Source: Novosphingobium hassiacum (GTDB lineage: Bacteria > Pseudomonadota > Alphaproteobacteria > Sphingomonadales > Sphingomonadaceae). From it: a stretch of DNA of 64,000 bases. Positions within the stretch are counted from its first letter, which is position 1. Each line of letters begins with the position of its first letter. A program made the translations under genes and the position numbers. The notes beneath the pieces are model-generated. The model worked only from the letters and a program-made list of their open reading frames with translations. It was not told where the DNA came from and ran no database searches. Below are positions 17,407 through 27,800 of this stretch, piece by piece. The stretch is taken from the NCBI RefSeq assembly GCF_014196055.1, contig NZ_JACICY010000005.1, positions 144,591 through 208,590 on the forward strand, written 5' to 3'.

Positions 17407-19755
17407 ATGCCGTTGCTCAACCAGACCGTGTTGGTGTCGATCGGCCTGCTGCTTGCCGTGTGGACGGTAGGCGCGGGGTGGTTCGTGCTTGAGGCGCGGC
17501 GTCGGGCGCGGCGAGGCGAGGCGGTTCAGCGGCAGGCGCGGCGACTGGCGCGGATGATCGACGAAGCGCCGGCGCTGCCTTTGCTGGTACGCGCCGACGG
17601 GCGGATCGAGGGGCCATCGCGGCTGGCGGGATGGCTCGGTCTGGACGCGATGCCGGGCTACCTGTCCGAACTGGATGCCGGTGAGCATGGGCTCGATGAG
17701 GTCGAGCTTTCGCGGCTGATGGATGCGGTGCGACGGGCGCAGAAAACCGGGGCACCGTTCCGTTTGGCACTGATGCCGCGCGGGGGCACGCGCAGTATCG
17801 CGGCGCACGGGCATCTGGCAGACCCCCAGGTATCGCCCGGTGGCGCGGCGCTGGTGTGGTTCTTCGACTTTTCCGAAAGCGAGGCCGAACTGGTCAAGCT
17901 GCGCACCGAGACGAGCGCCGCCAAGGCCGATTTCGCCGGGCTTTCGGGTCTGATCGAGGCCGCACCGCTGCCGATGTGGTTCCGCGGACCGGATTTCAAG
18001 CTGCGGCTGGTCAACAGTGCCTATGTCAAGGCGGTCGGCGCGGCCAGTGCCGATGTGGTGATCGCCGAAGGGATCGAGCTGATCGAGCCGGTCGACCGCT
18101 TGTCGGCGGCGCAAGTCGCGCGGCAGGCGGCTTCGCGGATGGTGCCGATCGAGCGGTCGCTGCTCGCCACGATCAAGGGGCAGCGGCGAGCGTTGCGGGT
18201 GACCGACCTGCCATTGGGCGACGAGGGCGTTGCCGGATATGCGGTCGATATCGAGGAAATGGAGGAGCTGATCCGCCAGTTCCGCCGGTTCCGCGAAGCG
18301 CAGCGCGAGATGCTCGACACGCTCTCAGCAGGGATCGCGCAGTTCGATGACAAGCGCAACCTGGTCTTCGCCAACCAGCCGTTCCTGCGGATATTCTCTG
18401 TCCCGCAGGCCTGGGTGGTGGACACGCCGCCGTTCGACCGGGTGATCGACCGGTTGCGCGATGCGGGGCGTCTGCCGGAAGTGCGCGATTTTCCCGAATG
18501 GCGGCGCGAGCGGCAGAGCTGGTTCCTGGCGCGCGAGCCCAAAGAGGAATCGTGGCACCTTTCGGATGGCACGCACTTGCGTGTGGTCGGCCAGCCGATG
18601 CCCGATGGCGGGCTGCTGATGATCTTCGAGGATCGCACCGAGCAACTCCAGCTTTCGGCAACGCGCGACACGCTGTTGCGCACGCGGACGGCGACGTTCG
18701 ACAACCTGTTCGAATCGCTCGCGGTGTTTGCGCCCGATGCGAAGTTGCAGCTGTGGAACCGGCGGTTTGCAGCCGATTGGGGGCTGGATGAGGAATTCCT
18801 TGCCACGCATCCGCGCGCCGATGTGCTGTTGAACCAGATCGCGCCGCAGTTGAAGCGGCCCGCGCAAGTGGGCACGATCGCGCAGGTCATTCAGGGCGCG
18901 ACGCTGGAGCGCAAGCAGCGTAGCGGGCGGCTGATGCTCGCCGACGGTCGGCATCTCGCGCTGGCGGGCGTGCCGCTGCCCGATGGCAACGGGATGCTGA
19001 CCGTGCTCGACATCACGGATTCGCAGAAAGCCGAGCAGGCCCTGCGCGAGCGCAACGCCGCACTGGTCGAAGCGGACGCAGTGAAGACGCGGTTCATTGC
19101 CAACATGAGCTATGAATTCAGGACGCCGCTGACATCGATCGGCGGGTTTGCAGAGCTGTTGCAGAGCGGTCTGGCGGGTGCCTTGACCGAGCAGCAGAAC
19201 GATTATGTCGCCGCGATCCTGTCATCGGTCGAGCGCTTGGGCGAGCAGATCGAGAACGTGCTGGATCTTTCACAGAGCGAAGCGGGGACGCTGCCTCTGA
19301 AGCAGGAAAAGGTCGAGGTGTTCCCGCTGCTGACGCAGGTCGTGCAGGAGCGGGCGGAACGGTTGTCGGCGGCGAGGCTGACGCTGGACTTGCGCGGCGA
19401 CAGATCGGCAGGTTCAGTAATCGGTGACGCGCGCAGGCTGCAGCGCGCATTCGGGCAACTGGTGGACAATGCGATTGCGGCGACGCCCGAGGGCGGGCGC
19501 ATTCTGGTTGAAGCCAGTCGCAAGCGGGGTGCGAAGCTGCAGGTCGTGGTGTCTGACAACGGGCGCGGGATGGAACCGGCGATACTGGTTCGCGCGCTGG
19601 AGGGACTGAAGGTCAGCGCAGATGGCAAGTCGGTCGAGCGGCGGCAGGGGCTGGGGCTGCCATTGGTGCGGCAAGTGATCGAGGCGCATGGCGGGACGCT
19701 GGAACTGATGTCCGAGCCGGGGCTGGGCACGAGTGCGATCGTCGTGCTGCCGTGA
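17407..19755 (+). CDS. divL: DivL-like PAS-domain kinase with tyrosine in place of the H-box histidine
   Basis: A 782-aa protein with one N-terminal membrane helix (about residues 8-28), three or four PAS-like segments (about 45-530), a dimerization helix pair and a C-terminal HATPase domain with DNAIAATPEGG, SDNGRGMEPA and GLGLPLVRQVIEAHGG. The H-box reads NMSYEFRTPLTS: residue 569 is tyrosine where kinases have the phospho-accepting histidine. Caulobacter DivL, a polar regulator of CckA and CtrA, has the same substitution and similar length. The next genes tsaE to addA follow in the order found near alphaproteobacterial divL. The start at ATG 17407 gives the expected basic-hydrophobic leader. 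Confidence 0.88.
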   Translation: MPLLNQTVLVSIGLLLAVWTVGAGWFVLEARRRARRGEAVQRQARRLARMIDEAPALPLLVRADGRIEGPSRLAGWLGLDAMPGYLSELDAGEHGLDEVELSRLMDAVRRAQKTGAPFRLALMPRGGTRSIAAHGHLADPQVSPGGAALVWFFDFSESEAELVKLRTETSAAKADFAGLSGLIEAAPLPMWFRGPDFKLRLVNSAYVKAVGAASADVVIAEGIELIEPVDRLSAAQVARQAASRMVPIERSLLATIKGQRRALRVTDLPLGDEGVAGYAVDIEEMEELIRQFRRFREAQREMLDTLSAGIAQFDDKRNLVFANQPFLRIFSVPQAWVVDTPPFDRVIDRLRDAGRLPEVRDFPEWRRERQSWFLAREPKEESWHLSDGTHLRVVGQPMPDGGLLMIFEDRTEQLQLSATRDTLLRTRTATFDNLFESLAVFAPDAKLQLWNRRFAADWGLDEEFLATHPRADVLLNQIAPQLKRPAQVGTIAQVIQGATLERKQRSGRLMLADGRHLALAGVPLPDGNGMLTVLDITDSQKAEQALRERNAALVEADAVKTRFIANMSYEFRTPLTSIGGFAELLQSGLAGALTEQQNDYVAAILSSVERLGEQIENVLDLSQSEAGTLPLKQEKVEVFPLLTQVVQERAERLSAARLTLDLRGDRSAGSVIGDARRLQRAFGQLVDNAIAATPEGGRILVEASRKRGAKLQVVVSDNGRGMEPAILVRALEGLKVSADGKSVERRQGLGLPLVRQVIEAHGGTLELMSEPGLGTSAIVVLP

Positions 19756-20201
19756 TTGTCGAACTGCCGGATATGGACGCGTCGCGGGCTCTGGCGGGAC
19801 GGATTGCGGCGGACTTGCGCGCTGGCGATGTCGTCGCGCTGTCAGGCGGGTTGGGCGCGGGCAAGACGACGCTGGCGCGCGCGATCATCGCAGGCCTGGG
19901 GCATGAGGGCGAAGTGCCGAGCCCGAGCTTTGCGATCATCGAGGTCTACGATCCGCCGCTGGTGCGGCTGCCGCTGGTCCACGCCGATTTCTATCGTTTG
20001 AACGATCCGGCCGAGGCCGACGAGATCGGGCTCGACGACTATCGCGACGGCGCGGCGCTGCTGGCGGAGTGGCCCGAGAACGCGGGCGGGTTCGCGCATG
20101 AGCCCGGATGTCTGTCGATCAGTCTTGAATCCACCGAAAACGGGCGGCGGGCCATTGTATCGGCAGGGTCTGCTTGGCTAGAGCGAGGCTCATGGACCTG
20201 A
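19752..20201 (+). CDS. tsaE: tRNA threonylcarbamoyladenosine biosynthesis ATPase TsaE
   Basis: A 149-aa P-loop protein needed, with TsaB and TsaD, for the t6A modification at position 37 of ANN-decoding tRNAs. Walker A is LSGGLGAGKTTLARAI (about residues 31-46). PSPSFAIIEVY and the HADFYRLNDPAEADEIGLDDY block are diagnostic. The GTG start overlaps the divL stop (GTGA) and the stop lies inside the start of the next gene, so expression is coupled. Confidence 0.95.
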   Translation: MIVELPDMDASRALAGRIAADLRAGDVVALSGGLGAGKTTLARAIIAGLGHEGEVPSPSFAIIEVYDPPLVRLPLVHADFYRLNDPAEADEIGLDDYRDGAALLAEWPENAGGFAHEPGCLSISLESTENGRRAIVSAGSAWLERGSWT

Positions 20202-21175
20202 CCATCCCTTCGGGCGCAGAAGCGTTTCTCAACCAGGCTGGCTGGGTTGGCGCGACGATCGAGCCTTTGCCCGGCGACGCCTCGTTCCGGCGCTACTTCC
20301 GTATTCGTCGATCCAACGGCACGGCAATGCTGATGCATGCGCCGCCGCCGAACGAGGACCCGCAGCCGTTTATCCGTTCGGCCAAGTGGCTCGAATCGAA
20401 TGGGCTGCGCGCGCCGATCATCCTGGCAGAACAGGCCGAAGACGGGTTCGTGCTGCTCGAAGACTTCGGTGACGTGCGGATGCGCGAGTATCTGGATGCC
20501 TGGCCGCAGGACGAGGAAGAGATCTACCGTAACGCCATCGACGCGCTGTTGCAGTTGAGGCGTCTGCCGCCGGGGCCGTTCACAAGCTATACCCTCGCCG
20601 AATACCAGCGCGAGGCCAAGCTGTTCGTCGACTGGTTCGTGCCGGCGCGCGGACTCTACGTCGATGGGCGGGCGTGGACGACGGCGTGGGATCAGGCGCT
20701 TGCGCCCTTGCTGTCGCGGCAGCGGCCCGGGGTGACCGTGTTGCGCGACTATCATGCCGAAAACGTGATGCTGGTGGGTGGGCTGGACAAGCAGGGGTTG
20801 CTCGATTTTCAGGACGCGCTGGTGGGGCATGCGGCCTACGATCTGGTTTCCCTGCTGCAGGATGCGCGGCGCGATGTATCGCCCGAACTGGAAGCCAAGA
20901 TGCTCGATCATTATATCGAGCGGTCGGGCGAGGGTGAGGATTTCCGCGCGGACTATGCGCGGTTGGGGGCGCAGCGCAACGCCAAGATCGTGGGCATTTT
21001 TGTGCGGCTGTGGAAGCGCGACGGCAAGCCGCGCTATCTCGATTACATACCCCGGGTGTGGGCGCTGATGGAGCGGGATCTGGCACATCCCGCGTTGGCG
21101 CCGGTGGCGGAATGGTTTGCCGTGAACATTCCGGCTGACGTTCGTGCAAGCCTTGGCGGCAAATTCGAGGCATGA
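20192..21175 (+). CDS. amgK: Anomeric N-acetylmuramate/N-acetylglucosamine kinase AmgK-like
   Basis: A 327-aa aminoglycoside-phosphotransferase-fold kinase. The N-lobe starts PGDASFRRYFRIRR; the catalytic Brenner motif is VLRDYHAENVMLVGG (Asp and Asn) and the metal-binding Asp lies in GLLDFQDALVGHAAYDL. Such kinases next to a MurU-type uridylyltransferase form the cell-wall recycling bypass that phosphorylates MurNAc and GlcNAc at C1, known from Pseudomonas and Caulobacter, and linked to fosfomycin tolerance. ATG 20192 overlaps the tsaE stop by 10 nt. Substrate is inferred from the neighbour. Confidence 0.88.
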   Translation: MDLTIPSGAEAFLNQAGWVGATIEPLPGDASFRRYFRIRRSNGTAMLMHAPPPNEDPQPFIRSAKWLESNGLRAPIILAEQAEDGFVLLEDFGDVRMREYLDAWPQDEEEIYRNAIDALLQLRRLPPGPFTSYTLAEYQREAKLFVDWFVPARGLYVDGRAWTTAWDQALAPLLSRQRPGVTVLRDYHAENVMLVGGLDKQGLLDFQDALVGHAAYDLVSLLQDARRDVSPELEAKMLDHYIERSGEGEDFRADYARLGAQRNAKIVGIFVRLWKRDGKPRYLDYIPRVWALMERDLAHPALAPVAEWFAVNIPADVRASLGGKFEA

Positions 21176-21894
21176 GCAAACCGCTGGCGAGCGACGTGGC
21201 GATGATCCTCTCGGCAGGGCTGGGCAAGCGGATGCGGCCGCTGACCGCGACGCGTCCCAAGCCGCTGGTGCGCGTGGGCGGCAAGCCGCTGATCGACCAC
21301 TGCCTCGACAAACTGCAAGAAGCGGGCATCGCGCGGGCGGTGGTCAACGTGCATTACCTGGCCGATGCGATGGAAGCGTATGTCGAGCGCCGCGTGGTGC
21401 CGCAGGTGCTGATCTCGGACGAGCGCGGGCAGTTGCTCGAGACCGGGGGCGGGATGGTCAAGGCCTTGCCGCTGATCGGGAGCGATCCGTTCTTTGCGCT
21501 GAACAGCGACAACGTGTGGCTCGACGGGCCGCGCAACGTGTTCGAGCATCTATCGGACGCGTGGGATGCCGAGCGAATGGACGCGCTGCTGCTGCTGGTG
21601 CCGCACGCGCGCGCGTTCAACTTTCGCGGTAAGGGCGATTTCCACATGGACCCGCTGGGGCGCATTTCGCGGCGGCGGACGGGGCGGATCGCGCCGTTCA
21701 TCTACAGCGGCATCCAGATCGTATCGCACCGGCTGCTGAGGGATGCGCCCGAGGGGCCGTTCTCGACCACCGTGCTGTGGGACCGCGCCATCGCCGAGGG
21801 GCGGTTGTATGGGATTTCGCACCTTGGCCTGTGGTACGAGGTGGGCGAACCGGGGATGATCGCACCGACCGAGGCCGCGCTGCGGCAGGACTGA
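21172..21894 (+). CDS. murU: N-acetylmuramate alpha-1-phosphate uridylyltransferase MurU-like
   Basis: A 240-aa nucleotidyltransferase with the signature MILSAGLGKRMRPLTATRPK (residues about 10-29), the GXGXRXXPLTXXXPK motif of sugar-1-phosphate uridylyltransferases. Metal-binding Asp lies in FFALNSDNVWLDG. It overlaps amgK by ATGA. With AmgK it would make UDP-MurNAc directly from recycled MurNAc, bypassing the MurA step. The length matches MurU and is shorter than glucose-1-phosphate enzymes. Confidence 0.88.
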   Translation: MSKPLASDVAMILSAGLGKRMRPLTATRPKPLVRVGGKPLIDHCLDKLQEAGIARAVVNVHYLADAMEAYVERRVVPQVLISDERGQLLETGGGMVKALPLIGSDPFFALNSDNVWLDGPRNVFEHLSDAWDAERMDALLLLVPHARAFNFRGKGDFHMDPLGRISRRRTGRIAPFIYSGIQIVSHRLLRDAPEGPFSTTVLWDRAIAEGRLYGISHLGLWYEVGEPGMIAPTEAALRQD

Positions 21895-21895
21895 C

Positions 21896-24883
21896 ATGGG
21901 CGAGGCATCATCCCGCCCGCGCGTATGGTCGATCGCCGCCCACCGCGGGTTTGCCGACGCGCTGGCGGCGGGGCTGATCCCGCGATACCGCGACGAACGC
22001 TTTGGACTGGCCAAGCTGACGCTGTTGCTGCCGAGCCAGCGTGCGGTGCGGATCGTGACCGAGGCTTTCGTCCGCGCGAGCGGCGCGGGTCTGCTGTTGC
22101 CGCGCATGGTGGTGATCGGCGATCTCGATCTGGACGAGACGCTGGGTCCGCTGCTCGATCCGATCGGCGCGGGGGTGGATATCCCGGAGGCAGTTGATCC
22201 GGTGTGGCGCTTGCTGCGGTTGGCGCAATTGCTGCGCGATGAGCTGGGGGTTGAGGCGCCGGGCGAGGCATCGCTGTTGCGGCAGGCGCGCGGGATTGCG
22301 CAGGGGATCGACCGGCTGCTGGTCGAGGGTGTTGCGGTCGAGGACATGCTCGACGAGGCGGTGGTCGGGGTCGCGGTCGAGCTTTCGGAGCATTGGCGGG
22401 CGAACACCGCGCTGTTTGCGCGGGTGTTTGCGCGGTGGCAGGCGGAACTGGCCGAACTGGGCCGGTTGGACGCGCCTGAGCGGCGGAACCGGTTGCTCGC
22501 GCATGCGGCGCAGGGCTGGCGCGAGCGGCCACCTGCGCATCCGGTGATTGCGGCGGGGGTGACGTCTGCCTCGCCTGCGATCGCGCGGTTGCTGCGCGTG
22601 GTTTCGGAGCTTCCCGATGGCGGGGTGATCCTGCCCGATCTCGATCTGGCGCTCGGCGACGATGTGTGGGACGCGCTGGGCAGCGCCGGAAGCGCCGAGG
22701 GCGGCGTGTTCGAGCGCGGTGATGTGGTGACGCATCCGCAGTATCATCTGAAGCTGCTGCTCAACCGCATGGGGATCGCGCGCGGGGAAGTGGAGCCTTG
22801 GCACCGTTCGGGCCTGTCGCCCGCGCCGCCCGAGCGCAGTCGTGCGATCTCGAACCTGTTCCTGCCGCCCGAAGCGAGCGCGGTGTGGGTTTCGCTCGAG
22901 GCGAAGGACCGGCGGCTTTCAGGCGTGCGGGTGATGGAGTCAGCGAACCCGGAGGAAGAGGCGCAAGCCATCGCGGTGCTGGTGCGCGAGGCGATCGAAG
23001 TGCCCGAGCGGCGCGTGGCGGTGATAACGCCCGACCGCAGCCTAGCCGCGCGGGTTGTGGCGCATCTGGGGCGCTGGAACATCGTGGCCGATGATACGGC
23101 GGGGCGTCCGTTGCCGCAGACGGCGGCGGGGCGGGTTTTGCTGCAACTGGCCGAGGCGGTGGCCGACCGGATTGCGCCGGTGCCGCTGCTTGCGCTGCTG
23201 GGGCATCCGCTGGTGCGCGCTGGCGAGGAGCGTCCGGCTTGGCTGGAGCGGGTGCGCCAGCTTGACCTCGTGCTGCGCGGGCCGAGGCCGGGGCCGGGCT
23301 TGCCCGCGATCCGGCAGGCGGTGGAGAAGCGCGAGAAGGCGTTTCCGGGGCTGACCGAGTGGTGGTCGAGCGTCGAGGATCTGATGTTCCCGCTGGTGTC
23401 GCTGGAAGGCGCGGTGCCGCTCGACATGGCGCTGGTCGCGCTGGCCGAGGCTGGCGAGGCGCTGTGCGGGACCGGGCTGTGGGCGCAGGCGGACGGGCGC
23501 AGTCTGGCGCAGTTCGTCGAGCGGTGGCGCGAGGCTGCGGGTGGGGCTCCGTCGATGGTCGATTGCGCCGAGCTGCCAGCATTGTTGCGTGACGCGATGG
23601 AGGAAATCGCGGTGCGTCCGCCGTGGGGCGGGCATCCGCGTCTGGCGATCTACGGTCTGCTCGAAGCGCGGATGAGCCGCGCGGATCTGGTGATCTGTGG
23701 TGGGTTGACCGAAGGAACGTGGCCCGGAAATCCCGCGCCCGACCCATTGCTCGCGCCGCCGATCCTGCGCGCGCTGGGCATTCCGGGGGCGGACTTCCGC
23801 ATTGGCCTTGCAGCACACGATCTGGCCGCAGCGCTGGGCGCGCCCGAGGTGGTGCTGAGCCACGCGCGGCGCGATGCGAGTGGTCCGGCGATCCCGTCGC
23901 GGTTTATCCTGCGCATTCAGGCGATGCTGGCCGAGCAGTTGCGCACCGAGGAACGCGCGGTGGAGCTGGCGCAGGCGATTGCCGATGCTGCGCCTGCCGA
24001 GCCCTATCCGCAGCCCAAGCCGATGCCTTCGGCCGAACAGCGCAAGGTGCCGATTGCGGTGACGGCGCTCGACCGGCTGCGCGGCGATCCGTACCAGTTC
24101 TATGCCTCGGCGATCCTGCGGTTGCGAACGCTCGATCCGATCGATGCCAACCCGACGCCCGCGTGGCGCGGGACGGCGGTGCACGATGTGCTGAAGGCCT
24201 GGCACGAGGCGGGCGGGGCTCCGGGCGAACTCGTGCCGATTGCCGAGCGGATGTTCGACGAGATGAGCGCGCATCCGTTCATGCGGACGATGTGGCGACC
24301 GCGCCTGATCGACGCGCTGCTGTGGATCGAGGCAGAGACCGACCGGCTTGCAGGTGAAGGTCGCACGGTGCTGTCGGTCGAGCAGAAGGGCGAGATCGTG
24401 GTGGATGGCATCCGCATTCACGGGCGCGCCGACCGGATCGACAAGCTGGCGGACGGTACGCTGGCGATCGTCGACTACAAGACCGGGATGCCGCCCTCGG
24501 CCAAGATGGTCGAGCAGGGTTTCGCGTTGCAGCTCGGACTGATCGGGCTGCTGGCGAAGCGCGGCGGGATCGCGGGGGTGGCGGGGGAGCCTGCGCGTTT
24601 CGAGTACTGGTCGCTGGGGCGGAACAAGGATCGCGGGTTCGGTTATCTGAAGTCTCCAGTGAAGGACAAGTCGAACCGGGCGGCTTTGTTGCCCGAAGAG
24701 TTCCTGCCCGCGACCGAGCAGTTCCTGCGCGAGGCGATTGCGCAATGGTTGCTGGGGAGCGAGCCGTTCACCGCAAGGCTCAACCCCGACTTGCCGGGCT
24801 ATTCGGACTATGACCAGTTGATGCGTCTGGATGAGTGGCAGGGGCGTGACCGCGCCGGATCGGGCGACGGGGACATGGCGTGA
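21896..24883 (+). CDS. addB: Double-strand break repair protein AddB (alphaproteobacterial type)
   Basis: A 995-aa subunit of the AddAB helicase-nuclease that processes double-strand ends for RecA loading. An inactivated helicase-like N-terminal half is followed by a C-terminal RecB-family PD-(D/E)XK nuclease with IHGRADRIDKLADGTLAIVD and YKTGMPPSAKM (about residues 840-875). The four cysteines that hold the 4Fe-4S cluster in Firmicute AddB are not seen around the nuclease domain. ATG 21896 lies 1 nt past the murU stop and its stop overlaps addA (GTGA). Confidence 0.94.
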   Translation: MGEASSRPRVWSIAAHRGFADALAAGLIPRYRDERFGLAKLTLLLPSQRAVRIVTEAFVRASGAGLLLPRMVVIGDLDLDETLGPLLDPIGAGVDIPEAVDPVWRLLRLAQLLRDELGVEAPGEASLLRQARGIAQGIDRLLVEGVAVEDMLDEAVVGVAVELSEHWRANTALFARVFARWQAELAELGRLDAPERRNRLLAHAAQGWRERPPAHPVIAAGVTSASPAIARLLRVVSELPDGGVILPDLDLALGDDVWDALGSAGSAEGGVFERGDVVTHPQYHLKLLLNRMGIARGEVEPWHRSGLSPAPPERSRAISNLFLPPEASAVWVSLEAKDRRLSGVRVMESANPEEEAQAIAVLVREAIEVPERRVAVITPDRSLAARVVAHLGRWNIVADDTAGRPLPQTAAGRVLLQLAEAVADRIAPVPLLALLGHPLVRAGEERPAWLERVRQLDLVLRGPRPGPGLPAIRQAVEKREKAFPGLTEWWSSVEDLMFPLVSLEGAVPLDMALVALAEAGEALCGTGLWAQADGRSLAQFVERWREAAGGAPSMVDCAELPALLRDAMEEIAVRPPWGGHPRLAIYGLLEARMSRADLVICGGLTEGTWPGNPAPDPLLAPPILRALGIPGADFRIGLAAHDLAAALGAPEVVLSHARRDASGPAIPSRFILRIQAMLAEQLRTEERAVELAQAIADAAPAEPYPQPKPMPSAEQRKVPIAVTALDRLRGDPYQFYASAILRLRTLDPIDANPTPAWRGTAVHDVLKAWHEAGGAPGELVPIAERMFDEMSAHPFMRTMWRPRLIDALLWIEAETDRLAGEGRTVLSVEQKGEIVVDGIRIHGRADRIDKLADGTLAIVDYKTGMPPSAKMVEQGFALQLGLIGLLAKRGGIAGVAGEPARFEYWSLGRNKDRGFGYLKSPVKDKSNRAALLPEEFLPATEQFLREAIAQWLLGSEPFTARLNPDLPGYSDYDQLMRLDEWQGRDRAGSGDGDMA

Positions 24884-27800
24884 GCAAGGTCTATCCGCTC
24901 AAGGACAATCAGGCGCACGCGGTCGATCCGCTGCGCACGGTGTGGCTTTCGGCGTCGGCGGGCACGGGCAAGACGCAAGTGCTATCGGCGCGGGTCTTGC
25001 GACTGTTGCTGCAGGACGGGGTCGAGCCCGAGCAGTTGCTGTGCCTGACGTTTACCAAGGCAGGCGCGGCCGAAATGGCGACGCGCGTCAACGAAGTGCT
25101 GGCAAGCTGGGTGCGGATGGACGACGCGCGGCTTGCGCGTGATCTGATGGCGATCGGCGCGCCGTTCGATCCGCCGACGGTGGCGCGCGCGCGCAGCCGG
25201 TTTGCCGCGGTGCTCGATTGTGCGGGCGGTGGCTTGCGGATCGAGACGATCCATGCGTTCTGCCAGTGGTTGCTGGCGTCGTTCCCGGTGGAGGCGGGGC
25301 TTCGTCCGGGTACGCGGGCGATGGAGGATCGCGACCGCGCGCTGCTGGTGCGGCAGGTGCTGGCCGATATGCTGGTCGAGGCCGAGCAGCACTGTGATGA
25401 GGCGCTGCTGGAGGCCTTGGCCGCGTTGTCGTTGCGGATGAGCGAGGATCAGGTCGAGGCATTCTTGCTGCGCAGCGCCGGGGCGCGTGAGCTGTGGTGG
25501 GGGACGGGAGCTTGGACCCCGCCGCTGATGCCGCGCATCGCGCGGGTGCTTGGACTGGGCGACGATGACTGCGCGGCGGGTCTGGCGGCGATCTGTGACG
25601 ATGGCGTTTTTGACGCTGCGGCGCTGCGGTCGTGCCTTGAGGTGCAGCTGGATTGGGGCACGGCCAACGGCGCGAAGATGGCGGGGCCGGTGGCGCAGTG
25701 GCTCGACGCCTCGCCTGCGGACCGTGCGCGCGACATCGAATTGCTGGCCAAGGCGCTGCTCAATGCCGAGGGTGAGCCCAAGTGGCTGAAGAACCTCCTG
25801 AAGATCGATGCATCGTATGAGGATGCGGCTGATCGCGTAATCGCCTCGATCGAGGCAGTGCGCGAGTTTAAGGCCAAGGTCGATCTGGCTGAGCTGCTCG
25901 ACACCGCGCTGACGGTGGGTCGCAGGTTTGCGTTGGCATGGGATGCGGCCAAGACGCGTGAAGGGTTCATTGACTTCGATGACCAGATCCGCGCGGCTGC
26001 GGACCTTCTGACCAAGCAAACGACGGGCGAGTGGATCCGCTTCAAGCTGGATCGTCGGTTCGATCATATTCTGGTGGACGAGGCGCAGGACACCAACGCC
26101 TCGCAGTGGGAGATCGTGCTGGAAGGCTTGGTTTCAGACTTCTTCACCGGGGAAGGGCAGCGCGGACCAAAGACGCGCACGCTGTTCGTGGTGGGCGATT
26201 ACAAGCAGGCGATCTTCGGGTTTCAGGGGACCAGCCCCGAGAATTTCGCGCGCGCGAGCCTGAAGGTGAAGCAGCAACTGGCCGAAGTGGCGGCGGTGTT
26301 GCGCGATCCGGAGCGTGAGTTGCTGAACCTCGGGTTGGGGCAGTCGTTCCGTACGGCAAACCCGATTCTGGGGTTCGTCGATGATGCGATCGGGCGTATC
26401 GGGTGGGACCGCTTCGGCCTTAGCGAAAAGCCCGAGCCGCATCGCGGACTGCCGATACCGGGTACGGTCGGGCTGTGGCGCGTGGTTGGCGACGAGGCGC
26501 TGTCCGAGGATGGCGAGGAGCCTGATGAGGGCGCGGAAGGCTGGCTGTCGCGGCCCGACCGTGAGTTGGCGGACAAGATCGCGCGGCAGGTGCGGGCCTG
26601 GATCGACGTCGGGTTTCCGCTGGGCAAGGGCACGTCGCGGCTTGCCGACGCGGGCGATGTGATGATCCTCGTGCGCAAGCGCAAGGATCTGGCGGGGCTG
26701 ATCGTGGCGCGGCTGCACGCGCGCGGCGTGCCTGTGGCGGGCGTGGACCGGCTGCGATTGGGCGCGCCGCTGGCGGTGAAGGACCTGATGGCGGCGGTGC
26801 GGTTTGCCTCGCAGCCGCTGGACGATCTCAATCTGGCCGGGTTGCTGGTATCGCCACTGATCGGGTGGTCGCAGGAGCAGTTGCTCGAGCATGGCTATCG
26901 GCCCGAGCGCGAGCGGTTGTGGAGCTGGCTGCGGCGCAACGAGGGTCCGGCGACATTCGAGACGATGGAGCGGCTGCGTGGCTTACTGGCGCGGGCGGAC
27001 TACGATCCGCCGCAAGTGCTGTTGCACTGGTTGCTGGTTGGGCCGTGGGACGGGCGCCGCAAGCTGGTGGCGCGACTAGGGCGCGAGGCCAACGATCCGA
27101 TCGACGAACTGCTCAACGCGGCGATGGCCTATTCGAGCGCCAATGTGCCTAGTCTGGTGGGATTCCTGCAGTGGTTCGATGCGGGCGAGGGCGAGCTGAA
27201 GCGTGAGGCGGGCAAGAGCGACGGGCTGGTGCGGGTGATGACCGTGCATGGCGCGAAGGGCTTGCAGGCACCGATCGTGATTCTGGCGGACGCGGCGGAC
27301 GATCCGGACGCCTCGCCGCCGCGTGGGCTGGAACTGGTCGAGGAGATCCTCGACATGCGGCGCAAGCTGCCGCTGCCGCCGTTGCGCAAGGAGGAAAAGG
27401 CGCCTGCGGTGCTCGAAGCGGAAGCCGCGGCCAAGCAGGCCGAGCGCGAGGAACATTGGCGCTTGCTCTATGTGGCGATGACGCGGGCCGAGGAGGCGCT
27501 GTTCGTCGCCGGGGCCAAGGGCAAGGCGCGGCGCAAGAGCGGAGCCGAACTGCCCGAGGATAGCTGGTACGCGCAGCTTGAGCCGCTGTTCGAAGGCGAG
27601 TGGGAACATTGCCCGCTGTGGGGCGCGCGCAAGACGATCGGGGCGCCGCAGCCATTCTCGGCGACGAAAGCGGTGGCCGAGCCGGTTGCGCGCATCGCCT
27701 TGCCGCAGGTGCTGCTGACGCCTGTGGGAGCCGAGCCGCGTCCGCCGCGACCGTTGGCACCGTCGTCGCTGGGTGAGGACGATGCGCCCGATCCGCCAGC

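Noticed and set aside
15700..18114. Open frame of 804 codons on the minus strand opposite ahcY and divL
   Set aside because: It is antisense to two well-supported genes, is rich in Arg/His/Asp runs typical of GC-rich mirror frames, and has no recognisable domain.
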